DNA of 64,000 bases from Podocnemis expansa. Taxonomy: Eukaryota > Chordata > Testudines > Podocnemididae. Below, in pieces: positions 37,201 through 48,700 of the stretch (the stretch's first letter is position 1; every line of letters begins with the position of its first letter). A program made the position numbers and the translations under genes. The notes under the pieces were generated by a model. It searched no databases, was not told where the DNA came from, and saw only the letters and a program-made list of their open reading frames with translations. The DNA is taken from assembly GCA_007922195.1 (NCBI GenBank), contig ML682024.1, positions 3,600,522 to 3,664,521 on the forward strand, in the 5' to 3' direction.

Positions 37201-40200
37201 AGTAATGAGCCAGGAGCTGGACCCAGGGATGAAAGAGAAGTCAATAAAGTGCAGGAGATGTCTCTAGACCCAAATGAACACTTGTGACCATGGACCCATC
37301 GCAGCAGGGGCTGTCCTGGTGTGCAAGAGCCTAGACTGAGCCCTTTTATCCACCTATCTACCCACTTTAAATGAATCTCCGTCAAAATCAGCCAACCGCA
37401 AAACTTTTTCAGTCCCCTCTCAGCTCGGCCCAACCCAGTGTTAATTCTGTTTTCTGCCTCTTTTGGAAACCACTTTTCTGCCTGAGTTTCAAAGAAAACA
37501 CCCGGCTGAAGTGATTTCACCTTCCCTCCGCAACCTCCTTCTTGGTTTCTTTAGAAAAAAAGCAGTGACTTCATGGCCCTCCTCCATTTCCCCTTCAGCT
37601 TGTTTTTCTGTACGAAGAACTCGCTGTCCGGCAGCTGGAACAACAGACGGGATGGTTCGCCTTGGGGGCTGCAGGTTGGGTTGCCGTTCTCCAGACTCCG
37701 CTTTGGTGTTGGAGTTAAATGAACCGGTTCAGAAAAGGGCTGGGTGACTACTTTCTGCAGCCCCCCTCCTCTAATGGATCTGCACCCACACTCTGGGCAC
37801 CCATGCAGTCACGCTTTGCTATATAGTACAAACTTGAATCTTCCCCAGAGAGGCCCAGGAGCTTTGCCCAGTCAGTTTGCACTAGCGCAAGGCACTGAAT
37901 GAAGCAGGACTGCAGCCTGCATGGGTCACTCATGTCACAACTAACACTAGTGAAAAGCAGATGTGAAAATCCTTCATTGTGCCAGTGCTGTGAATTCTTG
38001 TTTGGGACCACTGCAAGCTTGCTTTGCTCTGGTGCAAATCCTTGCACAAGGGATCAGGGCTAATGCTGACCTGGGAGCATTTCATAGTTACATGCATTAG
38101 CAGTTATGCAAGGTATTTGATTTGAGAGCCTTGTACACTGGCTTTGCACTACTGTTAGGCCACGCATGAGACAGGAAGGCATACTGCAATCTGGGAACAT
38201 TCCACACTCACCTTTCACTAGTGCAAATTATAGTACAAGGGACTGCAGTGAATTCATCGTGAAAATGGCTGCACAAAGGGCTGGGTGAATTCTTATTTGG
38301 GAACACTATACTTGTTTTGCACTTTTGCAAATGTTTGAACAAGTGATCAGGGCACATTATGACTTAGGAGTCATTTCACACAACTACAACAATAGCACTA
38401 GGGATCAGGGCAAATTCTGACAGGAGCACTGCACATTTGCTTTCCACTAGGGTTCATGCTTCCCTTGATTGGAGACCATTGCACATTTGCTTTGCACTGG
38501 TGCAAACACTTGCACAAGGACCAGGTGAATTCTTATTTGGTAGCATTGTACCCTTTGTTTGCACTAGCATTAATGCTTGCATCTGATATGGGAGCAGTGC
38601 ATGCCCACCTCACACTAGTGCCAAGGCTTGCACCTCACTTGGGAGGGCTGTATACTTTCTTTGTACATGTGCAAATGCTTGCACAAGGGATCAAGGCATA
38701 TTCTGACTTGGGAGCATTGCACACTTGCTTTGCACTAGAGTTGATGCTTGCACTTGATTTGGGGCATTGTATGCTCACTTTGCACAAGTGCTGATACTTG
38801 CACAGACCAAAAGACAATAAGCCACCCTGCCCAAATTAAGACCTTCCCCTCACTGACTGATCCTCTGTCCATGGTATAAAGCCACCAGTTCTTTCATTAA
38901 CCATCCCAAGACCTCCAATATCTACCTTCCTACCCAACACTCTATACCCACTGGGACAGGGACCATCTTGCCCTGTTAGACAGGCCCAGAAGAAAGGAGG
39001 AGCAAAGGCAGGGCTAAGCCACTTTGACTCCTTCTCATAATTCGAAGCAGCACCTGGACTATGTATCACCTGACCAGGTGGAGGGAGTCCCTGGGCTCAG
39101 GGGAGATTCGGGGGATTCAGAGCGGTGGCTAGGAGGTCTCAGAGTCATAGGGCTCAGGGAGATTCAGGGGGCTCTTGGGGAAAGCCTGACAAAAAGTTTT
39201 GGAGTCATGGGAGATGGAAAGAATGTGGGAATTTACCTCATCTTCCCCAGCCTCATACAGCTCCTCAGGTGCCGCCCCTCACCATCCCGGCTGGCCATTC
39301 TGGGGCGCCCCCAAGGGGGGGCCACCCCCTTCAGCACCACACTGTAGTTCTTCCCCTGGTTATTGGCCCAGTAGACTCCCTCATCGGTTTGGTATCGAAT
39401 CACGAAATCCAGCCGGGCTTCATCCCCCTCCTCCTCATCCTCCTCTTCCTCCTCCTCAGTGGGGCCGAAGGGCAGGCTGAAGGCGAAGCGGTCGCTGAGC
39501 CCCCCATCGGGAGAGCCCCCAGGCACATAGCAGGCGGGGTGGTCACGGTAGGTGCGCCAGTGGTCCCGGCTGGCTCGCACATGGACAGCTTTGTGGTAGG
39601 CCACGTTCAGCACCCGCACGGTTCCCCGCAGCAGCCACGGCTGGCCCGGCCCTGGCGCCTGCACCTCCTCCAGCTCCACCATGGCCTGGCGCAGCCGTGC
39701 CAGCCGCTCTGGCTCGCCTTGCCCCGGCGGGGGCAACACAAAGGCGGGCAGCAGGTAGGGGAGGGGGGGCGATTGGCCAGCAAGAGGTGGCACCTCTGGG
39801 GGCGACTCAGGGGACGGGGGCGGCCAGGGCTGGTAGCGCCGCAGGCGGGTCAAAGGCAAGCCCAGGGCGTCGGCAAAGAGCACCCGGCGAGCCGTCGCGG
39901 CTGGCTGGGAGAGCGGCTCCCCCAGGGCATGCTGGGAGTGGGGTTCCAATGGGGCGTGCTGGGAAGGCGCCTCTTGGTCGTACCCTGGGGCATGCTGGGA
40001 GTGGGCCTGGCCCAGAGCATGCTGGGAAGGCACCTCTTGACCGTACCCCAAGGCATGCTGGGAAGGTGCCCCTTGGCCATACCCCAGGGCATGCTGGGAG
40101 TGGGGATGCCCCATGGCATGCTGGGAAGGCACCTCCTGCCCCTGCCCCGGGGCATGCTGGGAGTGGGGCTTCCCCATGGGCTGCTGGGAGAGCTGCCAAG

Positions 40201-40312
40201 CGGGGTGCGGGGCCCCCGGCGGGGGGGGACCCTCCTCCTCCTCCGCCCCCTCCCCCCCCGCCCGGGGCCGGCGCAGGGGGGGCCGCGGGGAGGGGGAGGC
40301 CGGGCCGGCCAT
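34257..40312 (-). CDS. PPP1R3F: PPP1R3F, glycogen-targeting PP1 regulatory subunit, complete
   Basis: It targets protein phosphatase 1 to glycogen at membranes. Four coding exons: 39237-40312, 35598-35653, 35400-35467 and 34257-35024, in phase, 655 residues (human 799). After an unusual His/Gln/Gly repeat region the PP1-docking RVxF motif is ARRVLFAD. The CBM21 carbohydrate-binding domain then shows [29 protein letters not shown], an acidic run, LDFVIRYQT and [14 protein letters not shown]. Exon 2 is short and acidic ([15 protein letters not shown]). The last exon is Glu-rich and ends in one hydrophobic segment ([15 protein letters not shown] through ALALYVLL), a C-terminal membrane anchor as in mammals. 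The start was chosen as the first ATG of the long first-exon frame. It is divergent from FOXP3, matching human Xp11.23. Confidence 0.92.
35025..39236. other. PPP1R3F introns, no further gene recognised
   Basis: Apart from the two small coding exons (35400-35467 and 35598-35653), this holds SINE pieces (35750-35790 and 36675-36830), one approximately 65-bp repeat patch (36240-36420), a less GC-rich stretch at 36840-38050, and the tandem array at 37840-38800. No independent gene is visible. Confidence 0.6.
37840..38800. repeat. Degenerate approximately 60-bp tandem array (ttgcactagtgcaaa type)
   Basis: Around fifteen divergent units contain variants of tttgcactagtgcaaatgct, tgcacaagggatcagggca and ttgggagcattgcacactt. 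The core ttgcactagtgcaa is itself palindromic. It lies in the long first intron of PPP1R3F. Confidence 0.8.
39927..40190 (-). repeat. In-frame coding repeat in PPP1R3F exon 1
   Basis: The core gcatgctggga (with one gcgtgctggga and one diverged ctgctggga) starts at 39927, 39954, 39990, 40018, 40053, 40089, 40116, 40152 and about 40179. Spacing alternates near 27 and 36 bp, a 63-bp double unit. It encodes repeated SQHALG and SQHAPG motifs between the N-terminus and the RVxF motif. Confidence 0.9.
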
Positions 40313-41435
40313 GGCGGCTGCGGCGGCGGCGGCAGAGGGGGCGGAGCAAAGGCGGGAGGTGGGGCTGGCCGCCGGCCTCGGCCCCTCCCTGCCATCGGGG
40401 CTGGCAGCTGCCCCCCCCGCCCCTCCCCCGTCCCCTCAGTCCCCCCAGCCGTGGGGGGGAGCCGAGGGTGGCAGGGGCTGGGGGCTGTGGCTCCCCGGCT
40501 GCCTTGGGGTAATGTGGGGAGGGGGCCGTGGGTCTGGGATGGGGGGCACAGGCTGGGGTTGGGGCAGGAGGCACTGAGGTGGGGATTGCAATGAAATGGC
40601 CGGGGGGGAGGTGAGTCAGACCGTGCCATGGACCCGGCCAACCAACCCTCCCGCCAACCTCTTCCATTCATCCGCACACCCCTCTGACTGTGCAGCCAGC
40701 CCCCCACACCCACCACTCCGTCCATCTCTACCCCCCATCCCTCTCCACTTCCACCCCTTGCTATCTGTCGTCCCCCCCAACCTGCTGGAGCCAGCACCAC
40801 TGGCAGCCAATGCCCGCTGCACCCAGGGAGGAGAAGGCAAAGTGGCAGGGCCAGCTGCCCCCTATGGCCAGCCATAGCACTGGGACAGGGCCTCAGGGTA
40901 CCAGTCACACCCCTGCCTCAAGGCCAGCCACAGCACTGGGACAGGGACCCACAGACCCAGCCGCCCACCAAGGCCAGCCACAGTGCTAGGACAGGGACAT
41001 ATGGTGCTAGCTGCCCCCTGAGGCTGGCCATGATACCAGCGTGGGAGCTGACAGCAGCAGGTGACCCGACCCTGGCCTGCAGGCATGCCCAGTGCCGTAG
41101 GACAGCGTGGCGAGCTGAGCGTGGGGGTTTATGGCCAGTGCCCGCAGGATCCACTTGGCGCCAGTGAGGCCAGCCCTACACTTCACTTTCTCTCGGGCGC
41201 AGTGAAAGTTAACCGAGCCCCGACCTGACCCTGGAGTTCCCCTGAAAACTCCCCGCCCGCTCCTGGGGCATGGGGCCAGCAGCACCCCAGCAGTGTCGGG
41301 GGGGCAAGGAGGTGGGTCGGGGGGCGGGCGGAGGGCCTGACATCACGTGGGGAGGAGGCCGGTGTGCCCATATAACCAGGGATGGGGGGGGGGGGAGGAG
41401 ATCTGATGAGCCCCAGGTGCACCTAGCCGGCCGCC
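40313..41435. promoter_or_regulatory. PPP1R3F-FOXP3 divergent intergenic region
   Basis: Only 1.1 kb separate the PPP1R3F start codon from the first FOXP3-side ATG. The left 150 bp are CpG-rich (PPP1R3F promoter side). A three-fold repeat of the kind ggccagccacagc-ctgggacaggg occupies about 40860-41000. On the right, TGACATCACGTG near 41338-41349 and TATAA at 41371-41375 lie 60-100 bp before an ATG in perfect Kozak context. Confidence 0.55.
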
Positions 41436-41477
41436 ATGGGGCCCCCCGATGGTCTGGGGCTGCACGAGCCCCCTAAG
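41371..41477 (+). promoter_or_regulatory. Alternative upstream FOXP3 promoter and candidate coding exon
   Basis: TATAA at 41371-41375 is followed by GCCGCCATGG at 41430-41439 and fourteen codons (MGPPDGLGLHEPPK, 41436-41477) to a GTGAGC donor. Joined to the second possible acceptor of the next exon (start 45770), this stays in frame with FOXP3 and gives 390 residues. Joined to the first acceptor (45763) it shifts frame. It has no obvious match in mammalian FOXP3, so it may be an alternative first exon or another transcript. Confidence 0.35.
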
Positions 41478-41559
41478 GTGAGCAAGGGTGGGGGATATGA
41501 GTTGCTATGGGGGGATTCTGGGGTCCAGGGGTAGGGGTGAAGAGGGGTTGTGGGGTCAT

Positions 41560-42080
41560 GTGCTAGTGCAGACACAATCACCCAGAGACCTACACTCATA
41601 GACACACGCAGCACTACACAACCCCATGGAGACAGAGCATTACACAAGCGCACACTTAGCACTACACACTGAGACAGAAAACTACACAATTGCATGCACA
41701 GCCATTGCACAATCACTGAGAAACACCACTACACAAGCACGCTGAGACAGCACTACGCAATGAGTGTCGCACAGTGCTGCACACTCACATGGAGACAGAA
41801 CTACACAATCACATGCGCAGCCACTGTATAATCATTGAGAAACACAGAGTGCTACACAACCACACTGAGACTGACTGCTGCACAATCACAGCACTATGCA
41901 ATCACACTGAGAAACACACATTGCTACATGATTGCACAGACTCTGCTACACTGACATGCACACAGATGTACAATCACACTGACACACTCAGGAGCAGCTG
42001 CACACACTGCTATGCAATCACACATACACTCTCCTGGTGCACACATCCTCAGCCAAACAATCACACTCAGCGCAACACAA
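41560..42080. repeat. CA-rich degenerate minisatellite in FOXP3 upstream region
   Basis: Imperfect 25-40 bp units contain actacacaatcacactgaga and acagcactacacaa words over about 500 bp. It resembles the array upstream of GPR173 in composition but not in unit. Confidence 0.7.
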
Positions 42081-42766
42081 CCACACACAAGCGTCCTCTG
42101 GTTAAGCCCGGAAACAGGCTAGGAACCAGCACCACACTCAACTGCTTGCCTGGCAATGCACAACTGTCACTGCCAGCATGTCTCACACGTGTGTGTATGC
42201 ACCCACTGACACACGCATGCAAGCACGCAAGCAGCTCTGGCCCTGCCAAACTGACAGGCAGAACCAAACCAAGGCAGGCTCCTTTTACAGGGAAGGTGAG
42301 AGGTGGCATGATGAGTGGGGACCTTCTGCTCATGGCTGCTTGCCCCCTGACCCAGCAGTTCACCCCTCAACAGGTCTGTCTCTCTCCCCCCATCAGTGCC
42401 CATGTGATGCCTTCCATTCCTCCCTCCCACCCCCCTCACCATCCTGGGTGCTTGTACTCCTCTGTTCTTCCCCAGCTATGGGAGTGCAGTGAGATCTATT
42501 GGTTACTGGGGGGGGCGTCATCCAGGACTCCTGGGTTCTGTCCCAGCACCATTAGGAATAAACACCCATTTGCAGGCCCACTGAAATGGCCTCAGACACA
42601 GCGTCCTAATTTCAATCTGCCTGGCATGCCCACCATGCTGGGGAGGGGGTCTGGCCCTGAGTAAACGCCATCAACACGCCTAATGAAGCCCCATAGTACA
42701 TTTCCTCTGGTGCTTATTTTCCTCTGGCAGGGTGCGCGTGTGCGCGCCTGTGTTTCTCGTGCGCTC

Positions 42767-43066
42767 TGTGGTTTTCTTTCGCTCGCACACTGATATTTTG
42801 CGGTAGCTTTTTATTGCTCAAAAGCCTCGGGGGCAGGATTGCCGAAAACCCCGACCCGAAAAATGGTGTTATTGTAGAGTAAAAAAAGGGCATGCGGGGC
42901 ACGGCTCCCCGGCGCACACTTTCCATTGAGTCACCGGGACGGCTGGCAGGTCGCACCCGCCCGGGCCTGCCACGGGGCTGGCTTCTATAAATACCCACTT
43001 GTGGGGCAGGTTTCATACTGCTTCACCTGCTGGCTGCTCGCTTCCTATGCGGAGGAGCGTGGATTG
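42767..43066 (+). promoter_or_regulatory. Candidate principal FOXP3 promoter with non-coding first exon
   Basis: A strong TATAAATA at 42986-42993 is followed about 75 bp later by a consensus donor GATTG|GTGAGT (exon end 43066), which fits a short non-coding exon of about 50 nt. A RUNX-type TGTGGTTT lies at 42767-42774. Mammalian FOXP3 also starts from a TATA promoter with a non-coding exon several kb upstream of the first coding exon and is RUNX-responsive. The segment is not made of the repeats that dominate its surroundings. Start site and splicing are inferred. Confidence 0.5.
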
Positions 43067-44083
43067 GTGAGTGGGGTGGGATGGGGGGCGGGAGGTGGCT
43101 CGGTCTGCACCTTGGCAGGCCAGAAACATGAACGGTTCTCATTGGGATGGGGAGGCATTCTGCTCTCAACAAAGCTGGTCTTTTGGCTGTGCCCTGGGGT
43201 CAATCCAGAGTCACTCCTGATTTCAGTAGGGACAGGTTTGGTTTCTGATTGCCACACCCCTGGGGTAATCTGGTCTTGAACTGGGATGGATACTGAGAAT
43301 ATCCCCCTAGAGTCAATGTGGAGTCACCTTGCCACCCACCATGGGATTTTAATGAGGTGATGCTCCTGCAAACGCAACCAAGGCTCCATTCCTTGATCAC
43401 CAGGGACACAAGCACTTGATTCCCTCCCCGCTCTCTATCCTACGAGCCAGATCCTGTACTTCACAAGATCCATTCTGTTACCAGTGTGGCCAAGAGCCCA
43501 GATGGCATTTCTCCCACATCGGTGACTAAGTTGTGTGTTCACACGATGCATAAGGGGAGCCCAGCCAGACTGAGCCAGTTTCTCTTCTCAGTTCTTCTTC
43601 CAAATCCTTGTGAATGCCAGGCAGACTCCTCACAGGCCCTAAGCCCCTTTACACAGAACCAGACCCTGAGCCTAGAAAATGCGTTCTAGAGAAGCTGCAG
43701 CCATTGGAATCAGGGCAAAAATCTGGCTTGATCTAGAAGGGAAATAATGGCAAACCGAGGTGTTATATGCTGACAAACTGGCTCCGTCATTTCGATGGGC
43801 ACCAGGAGTCAAGATGCCTGGGTTCTCTGGGAGTGGAGCAGGACCCAGTTAGTCAGAGCAGGTTACTTGTATATAATATCTCCAGGCCTAGCGTGAGCAG
43901 AGCAAAAGGAGAATGAGAGGTTAGGGGAGCTGGTGGAATTCAGGTACCCATGGACCCTTGTGGCCAGACTGGTGGTCTAGGGTCAGCAGGGTGCACCCCC
44001 CCACCTCCGTGTGCAGCAGGTAAGGCTGACAGGCCAGGGGACCAGCACCTTCATTGGACCATCCCCACATTTAACCCAGTGGG

Positions 44084-44186
44084 TGACGTGTTCTACGCTG
44101 CTGACGTGGCCAGCTTCCGTGACGTTCGGGATCCGGGAAACAGGGCTGCGGTTAGAAATCGGGGGGGGGCAGAACCGGACGTCACC
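44084..44186 (+). promoter_or_regulatory. CRE cluster in FOXP3 first intron (candidate CNS2/TSDR-like element)
   Basis: TGACGT occurs at 44084, 44102 and 44120, exactly 18 bp apart, and GACGTCAC lies at 44178-44185. The patch is CpG-bearing in an otherwise CpG-poor intron. Mammalian FOXP3 has a CpG-rich intronic enhancer (CNS2/TSDR) in the equivalent intron that binds CREB/ATF when demethylated. Similarity of position and motif content is suggestive only. Confidence 0.35.
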
Positions 44187-45778
44187 CCAGTTCTCGGAAC
44201 CCAGCCCCCGCTCCTGCTGCCAGGAACCAGCTCAAAAAGGCCCCTGCCCTTGCGGGGTGCGGGCTCTAGTGGGGTGGAGCAGGCTGGGAGCCAGGACTCC
44301 TGAGTTCTTTCCCTGGTTTGGGGAGGGGGGGAGCAAGGTCTGGTGGTTAGAGGGGAGCAGAGGCTGGGGGAACAAGGTTTACTGATTTCCAGTTTTGTTC
44401 TTTGGGGCCTGACTTGCAACTCAAGTTTTGGGTGGAGGGGAGAGTACGGGGAGCCCTGAGGTGTTGGGCACAGTTGGGGGGGCAGAAGGTGGGTGGGGAG
44501 GTGCTGCGGGCAGGTAGTGGGAAATATGGAAGGGGCCTGGCTGTGTTTGCTCCCCAGGAGATGGGTGTCTGCTCTCCCCCATTCAGAGTGTGTGCACCAG
44601 TATTTTTGCACATTCATGGTAAGGTGAGCCCTGGCAACATGTGGCACAGATACATCTGCACACCTGCGTGACCTGGCTGCGTGGCACACCTCATCCCTAT
44701 GATGGCCTGTGGGCAAATAAATTAATCATATACCAACATGCTTGTGCCCCAGAACACCACTTGTGACATGTTGCACAGATCACAGACATACACACACATG
44801 TTCAGCTGTGTCCTCACCTCTACGATGCCCCTGCATCTGGAGGTGGTGGCGTGGAGGAAAAGGTAATTCACTGGGGTCTATGGCCCCAGCCAGCAGCTGC
44901 TCTAGCTTGTGGCCCAAAACCCCACAGACAGACCCACAGTTCTGCTGACTTTTCCCCCAACCTGTCCCACTTTCCTGCCTGTGTGTATGTCCAGCCCCCC
45001 AATCTGTCTACCTAGTCCCCCACCCATCTGTCCATTTCCAGTCCCCCACACCCCAGCTAGTCCTATATGCCCCCTCCTTCTAGCTAGCTCCCTGGCCCCC
45101 TCAGCCACCTCTCTGGCTGGCTGCCCCCCCGCCTTGCTCTCAGTAAGGCTTCTGGCTCTGGGGCAGTCCCAACCCCCTTGGCTTCACCCCAGCCCAGCTT
45201 ATCTGGCTAATTAAGTCCCATCACACCCTGCTGAGGTCAGTAAATTAGCCTCCACCCACCAGTGAGGGCCAGGGCCGGCTGCTAAAGCCTCTCTCGCACT
45301 CTGGGCCAGCCAGCCCTTCCATGCCAGGTCCCTGCCTCAGACCTCTCCCCATGCATGTTCCCCAGGATTGTACATGACAGGTGCTGTGGTTTGCACATGC
45401 ACAGCTCACACGTGTTGCCTGTCTCAAACACAACACACCTGTGCAGGACTCGTACATACACACCGTAACGGTCAACAGGATACACTGGGTAGATGTGACG
45501 CACAGGATGCCTGTGCTTTCTTATGCACTGACCCTGCAGGGCGGCTGCCCACGTGTGGCTGAAACGCATGATTGTGCACATTATGTGGTGCTCATGCACA
45601 TGCACACACCCATGTGCTGCATCTAGCTTGCATTGTGGTGTATTGCACAGATTACATGCACATAGGCCTCCACAGCTTCATGTGTGACACTTTGCACACA
45701 TGGGTGTGCCCATCTCCACCTGTGTGCATCTCCACCTTCTCATCTGCCCCTTCTCCCCACAGTTGGTAGCAGATCTCA

Positions 45779-48700
45779 ATGTCCAGCCCCCCAGCATCCC
45801 GACTGCCACATGGCAGCACCCCAGCCAGGACCGACCCGACAGGTGGGGCCCAGAACCGCCCCACAGTGCTGACCCGTGGAACCACCACTCCCTCCAAGAA
45901 GCAGCAGGTAGGTCCCAACAAAGCTGGGTGGGGGAAATGGGGCAGTTCCCCTCCCTAGCCCTGCTCACAACTGACAGCCCCCCTTTTGCTACCCCACAGG
46001 TACCACCATACCCCCTGGTGATGGGGGACCCCCAAGCCACTCCCCACCTCCAGGCCCTGCTCCAGGATAGCCAGCACCAGGCGCTGCTGATCCAACAGGT
46101 ATCAACACATCAGGCCTGGATGCCTGGGTTCTCTGTTAGCTTTGGGAGGAGCTTCATGGGCTACAGTGAGTGACAGCAGGAGTGGAGTGGGACACAGGAC
46201 GCCTGGGCTCTTTCTGCAGCTCTTGGAAGGGAGTGGGATCTAGTCGTCAGAGAGTGGTGGGGGACTGGGAGCCAAGACACCTCAGTTTTGCATTGGTATT
46301 GGGAATCAAAAGTTCCCCATAGTGCTGTTGCTTGGGAGTCATTCAGTCATTCTGGAAGCCCCATCAACCCTGCCAGGTCTCAGCCCCATGCTCAGTAACG
46401 TCTCTTGGTACTGCTGAAGTCTCCAGCATCTTTGCTCACATGCACATTGCAGTGCTTGCCTGGTAGCAGCACTGGGAAAGCAGGAGGGATGCTGGAGTGA
46501 GCCCAGGAGAGTGTGTCAGCCAAGCGTTGCCCTGGCCCTATGGAACAAGAGCATGCCTGGGATTGCCATGTTGTGATGAACTTGGGCCATGCCATGAAAG
46601 CAGGGCAAGATGAAGCAAAAAGAGCCCGCTCCAGGTGTCAGTAGCAAAGCACAGCAAAGGTCCACTGCTGACAGCACAAGAAATCTTTTCCCCAACTCCA
46701 CCATTGTCTGGATGCCTACTGCCGCTGTTCAGCTCCAGAAAGGGCCCAAGGAGGGACTCAACAGCTGTGTGGAGCTTGGTGAGCCAGACAAGTGGCCCGG
46801 GCAGGAAAGTGCTGGGCAAGAGAATGCTAGCTGGCTGGGATGACTGCAAACAGGCTCTGACAGAGAAGCCACCTGGGCTGGTGACAGAGCAGAAAAGGGC
46901 AATGGAGTCACCATGATGGAACTGCTGGACACCACAGGGCAAGATCTGCCAGACTACAAGCCCCTGTTCCCCTGGATCTTCATCTATCGTGCCCCAACCC
47001 AGCCTTCCAGCTCCATCACCAAGCACCAGTCATTCATCCTGTCCTTGAGAGTGTTTCTGCTGGAGCCTGGTCTTTGACGGCTGTGCGTCTTCAGTGTGAA
47101 CACTTGGGCACCACCATCTGGAGGGAAACTGAGAAACAGCTTGGAAGCTGTGAAAGCAGTCTCCAGAATGCCACTACTGGAAACGTCATGCCAGCCCAGT
47201 GGCTGGGCCTAGCGTAGTCCCCAGGCAGGGCAAACTGGGAAGAGGCAGAGGTTAGATTGGGAGTCTGGCATGCACTGAGGTGCCCAGTTCTCAGCAACAG
47301 GTAGGTGGGGGAAAATGTCACCCAAAACTGTGTCTAAGATGACGAGCCAGCCCAGACTCTGGAAGGGGAGCAGGGATTTGTGGTTAGGTCAGGGGGACCA
47401 TGGGTGGATTAACACATTGGCCTATGGAGCCTGGGGTCCACATGTGGGGGCCCTTTGGTGCATGGTGCTGGTGGGGAAGCAAAGCCTTTCTGGGCTGGAG
47501 GCTGGTTCTCCATTCAGCCCCACCTCTGGGTCCAGTGATCCTCCCCTGGGGGCGGGGTGGGGTGGCATGGAGGCTGTGCTCCGCTGTCCTGCCCCACCCC
47601 TGGACCAGCTGGTCCATCCCTGAGGGTGGGGCTGGCTGCTATGCTGTGCAGTACAGCACACCCTCAGGTATGGCTGCACCGGAAGTCGCTCCACGTGCGC
47701 AGGCTGCTCGGGGGGGACTATTTAGCACCAGCCTTCTGTAGAGGGCAAGGCTATTGGCTGGATGGGGGCTGCAGCCCCAGCAAAAGCAGGTGGAGCCCCA
47801 GGCAGGGCCCACCACTGCAGGAGGCCCAGGGGAAATGTTCCCTCTAATTTTTCATAAGCTGTGTGTGCAAAAAATTTCTTTGTGTGCACTAATATTAGCA
47901 CTGTTGAATTTTTTTTTGTGAGCTTTATTTTGTTGTGTGTGGGGGGGTTCACAAGCTGTGTGCATGTCCACATTTTAGAGGGAACAGTGCTAATCTGCCA
48001 GTGGGGGGACCTGGAAGCCAGGATTCCTGGGTTGTCCCCCCATGCACCTCCTTCACCTTTCGCCCCCCCACAGATCTCTCCAGAGAATGGCACCCGCCCC
48101 TCCATCCTGCACCTGCAGCCATCAAGCCTGCTGGTGGTGAGGTCCCGCCCTGCCTTAACACATGGTAAGGGGGGGGGGGGCGCAAAGGGGGACTGTGGTT
48201 GGGCAAGTGTCTGCTCAGGGGTAGCACAGCCCACTGCCCTGCCTGCCCTCCCCTCCTATCTCTCCCTATCTTTTCCAGGGATTAACATAACAGGCATGGA
48301 GTGGATACCAAAGGACCCATCCGCCCCCTGCTATACCCCCCGCTCCCTGGACTGCCGGGCCCACTCCCCCCACCAGTGCTGCCCCAGTCCTGAGGCCCCC
48401 AGGGGCCAGAATGAGAGGTGAGTTCTAGACAGAGGTGGTGGGCTAGGAGCCCTGATAGCTGGGTTCTCTCCTGGTTCTGGGAGACCAGTGGGCACTGGGG
48501 AGGGTGGGAAAAGGGTGCAAGTCCACATGCCTGTGTCCTCTCACAGTTCTAGGACAGTGGGTGCTAGAAAAGGTGGCTGGGAGCCCAGACGCGTGGCATC
48601 TCTCCCACCTCTGCAGGGGGTGCCCAGTGGTCAGAGCTGAGGGTGGTGGTAGATGCCAGTTAAGCTGTTGATCTTTGGCAGACCTCCCCGGCATGACCCA

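Noticed and set aside
39125..40594. Plus-strand 489-codon open frame opposite PPP1R3F exon 1
   Set aside because: It is the antisense shadow of a GC-rich coding exon with in-frame repeats; the minus strand carries the CBM21 and RVxF motifs.
45763..46172. Single unspliced exon reading through 45763-46172
   Set aside because: The frame is open, but the GTAGGT donor at 45908, the CCCACAG acceptor before 46000 and the human exon boundary before YPLVM favour splicing.
48515..48640. Possible missing FOXP3 zinc-finger exon (CKSTC...HLSH reading)
   Set aside because: The stretch overlaps SINE-derived sequence, lacks the conserved KWPGCE context, has wrong spacing and no good acceptor; the flanking exons already join in frame.
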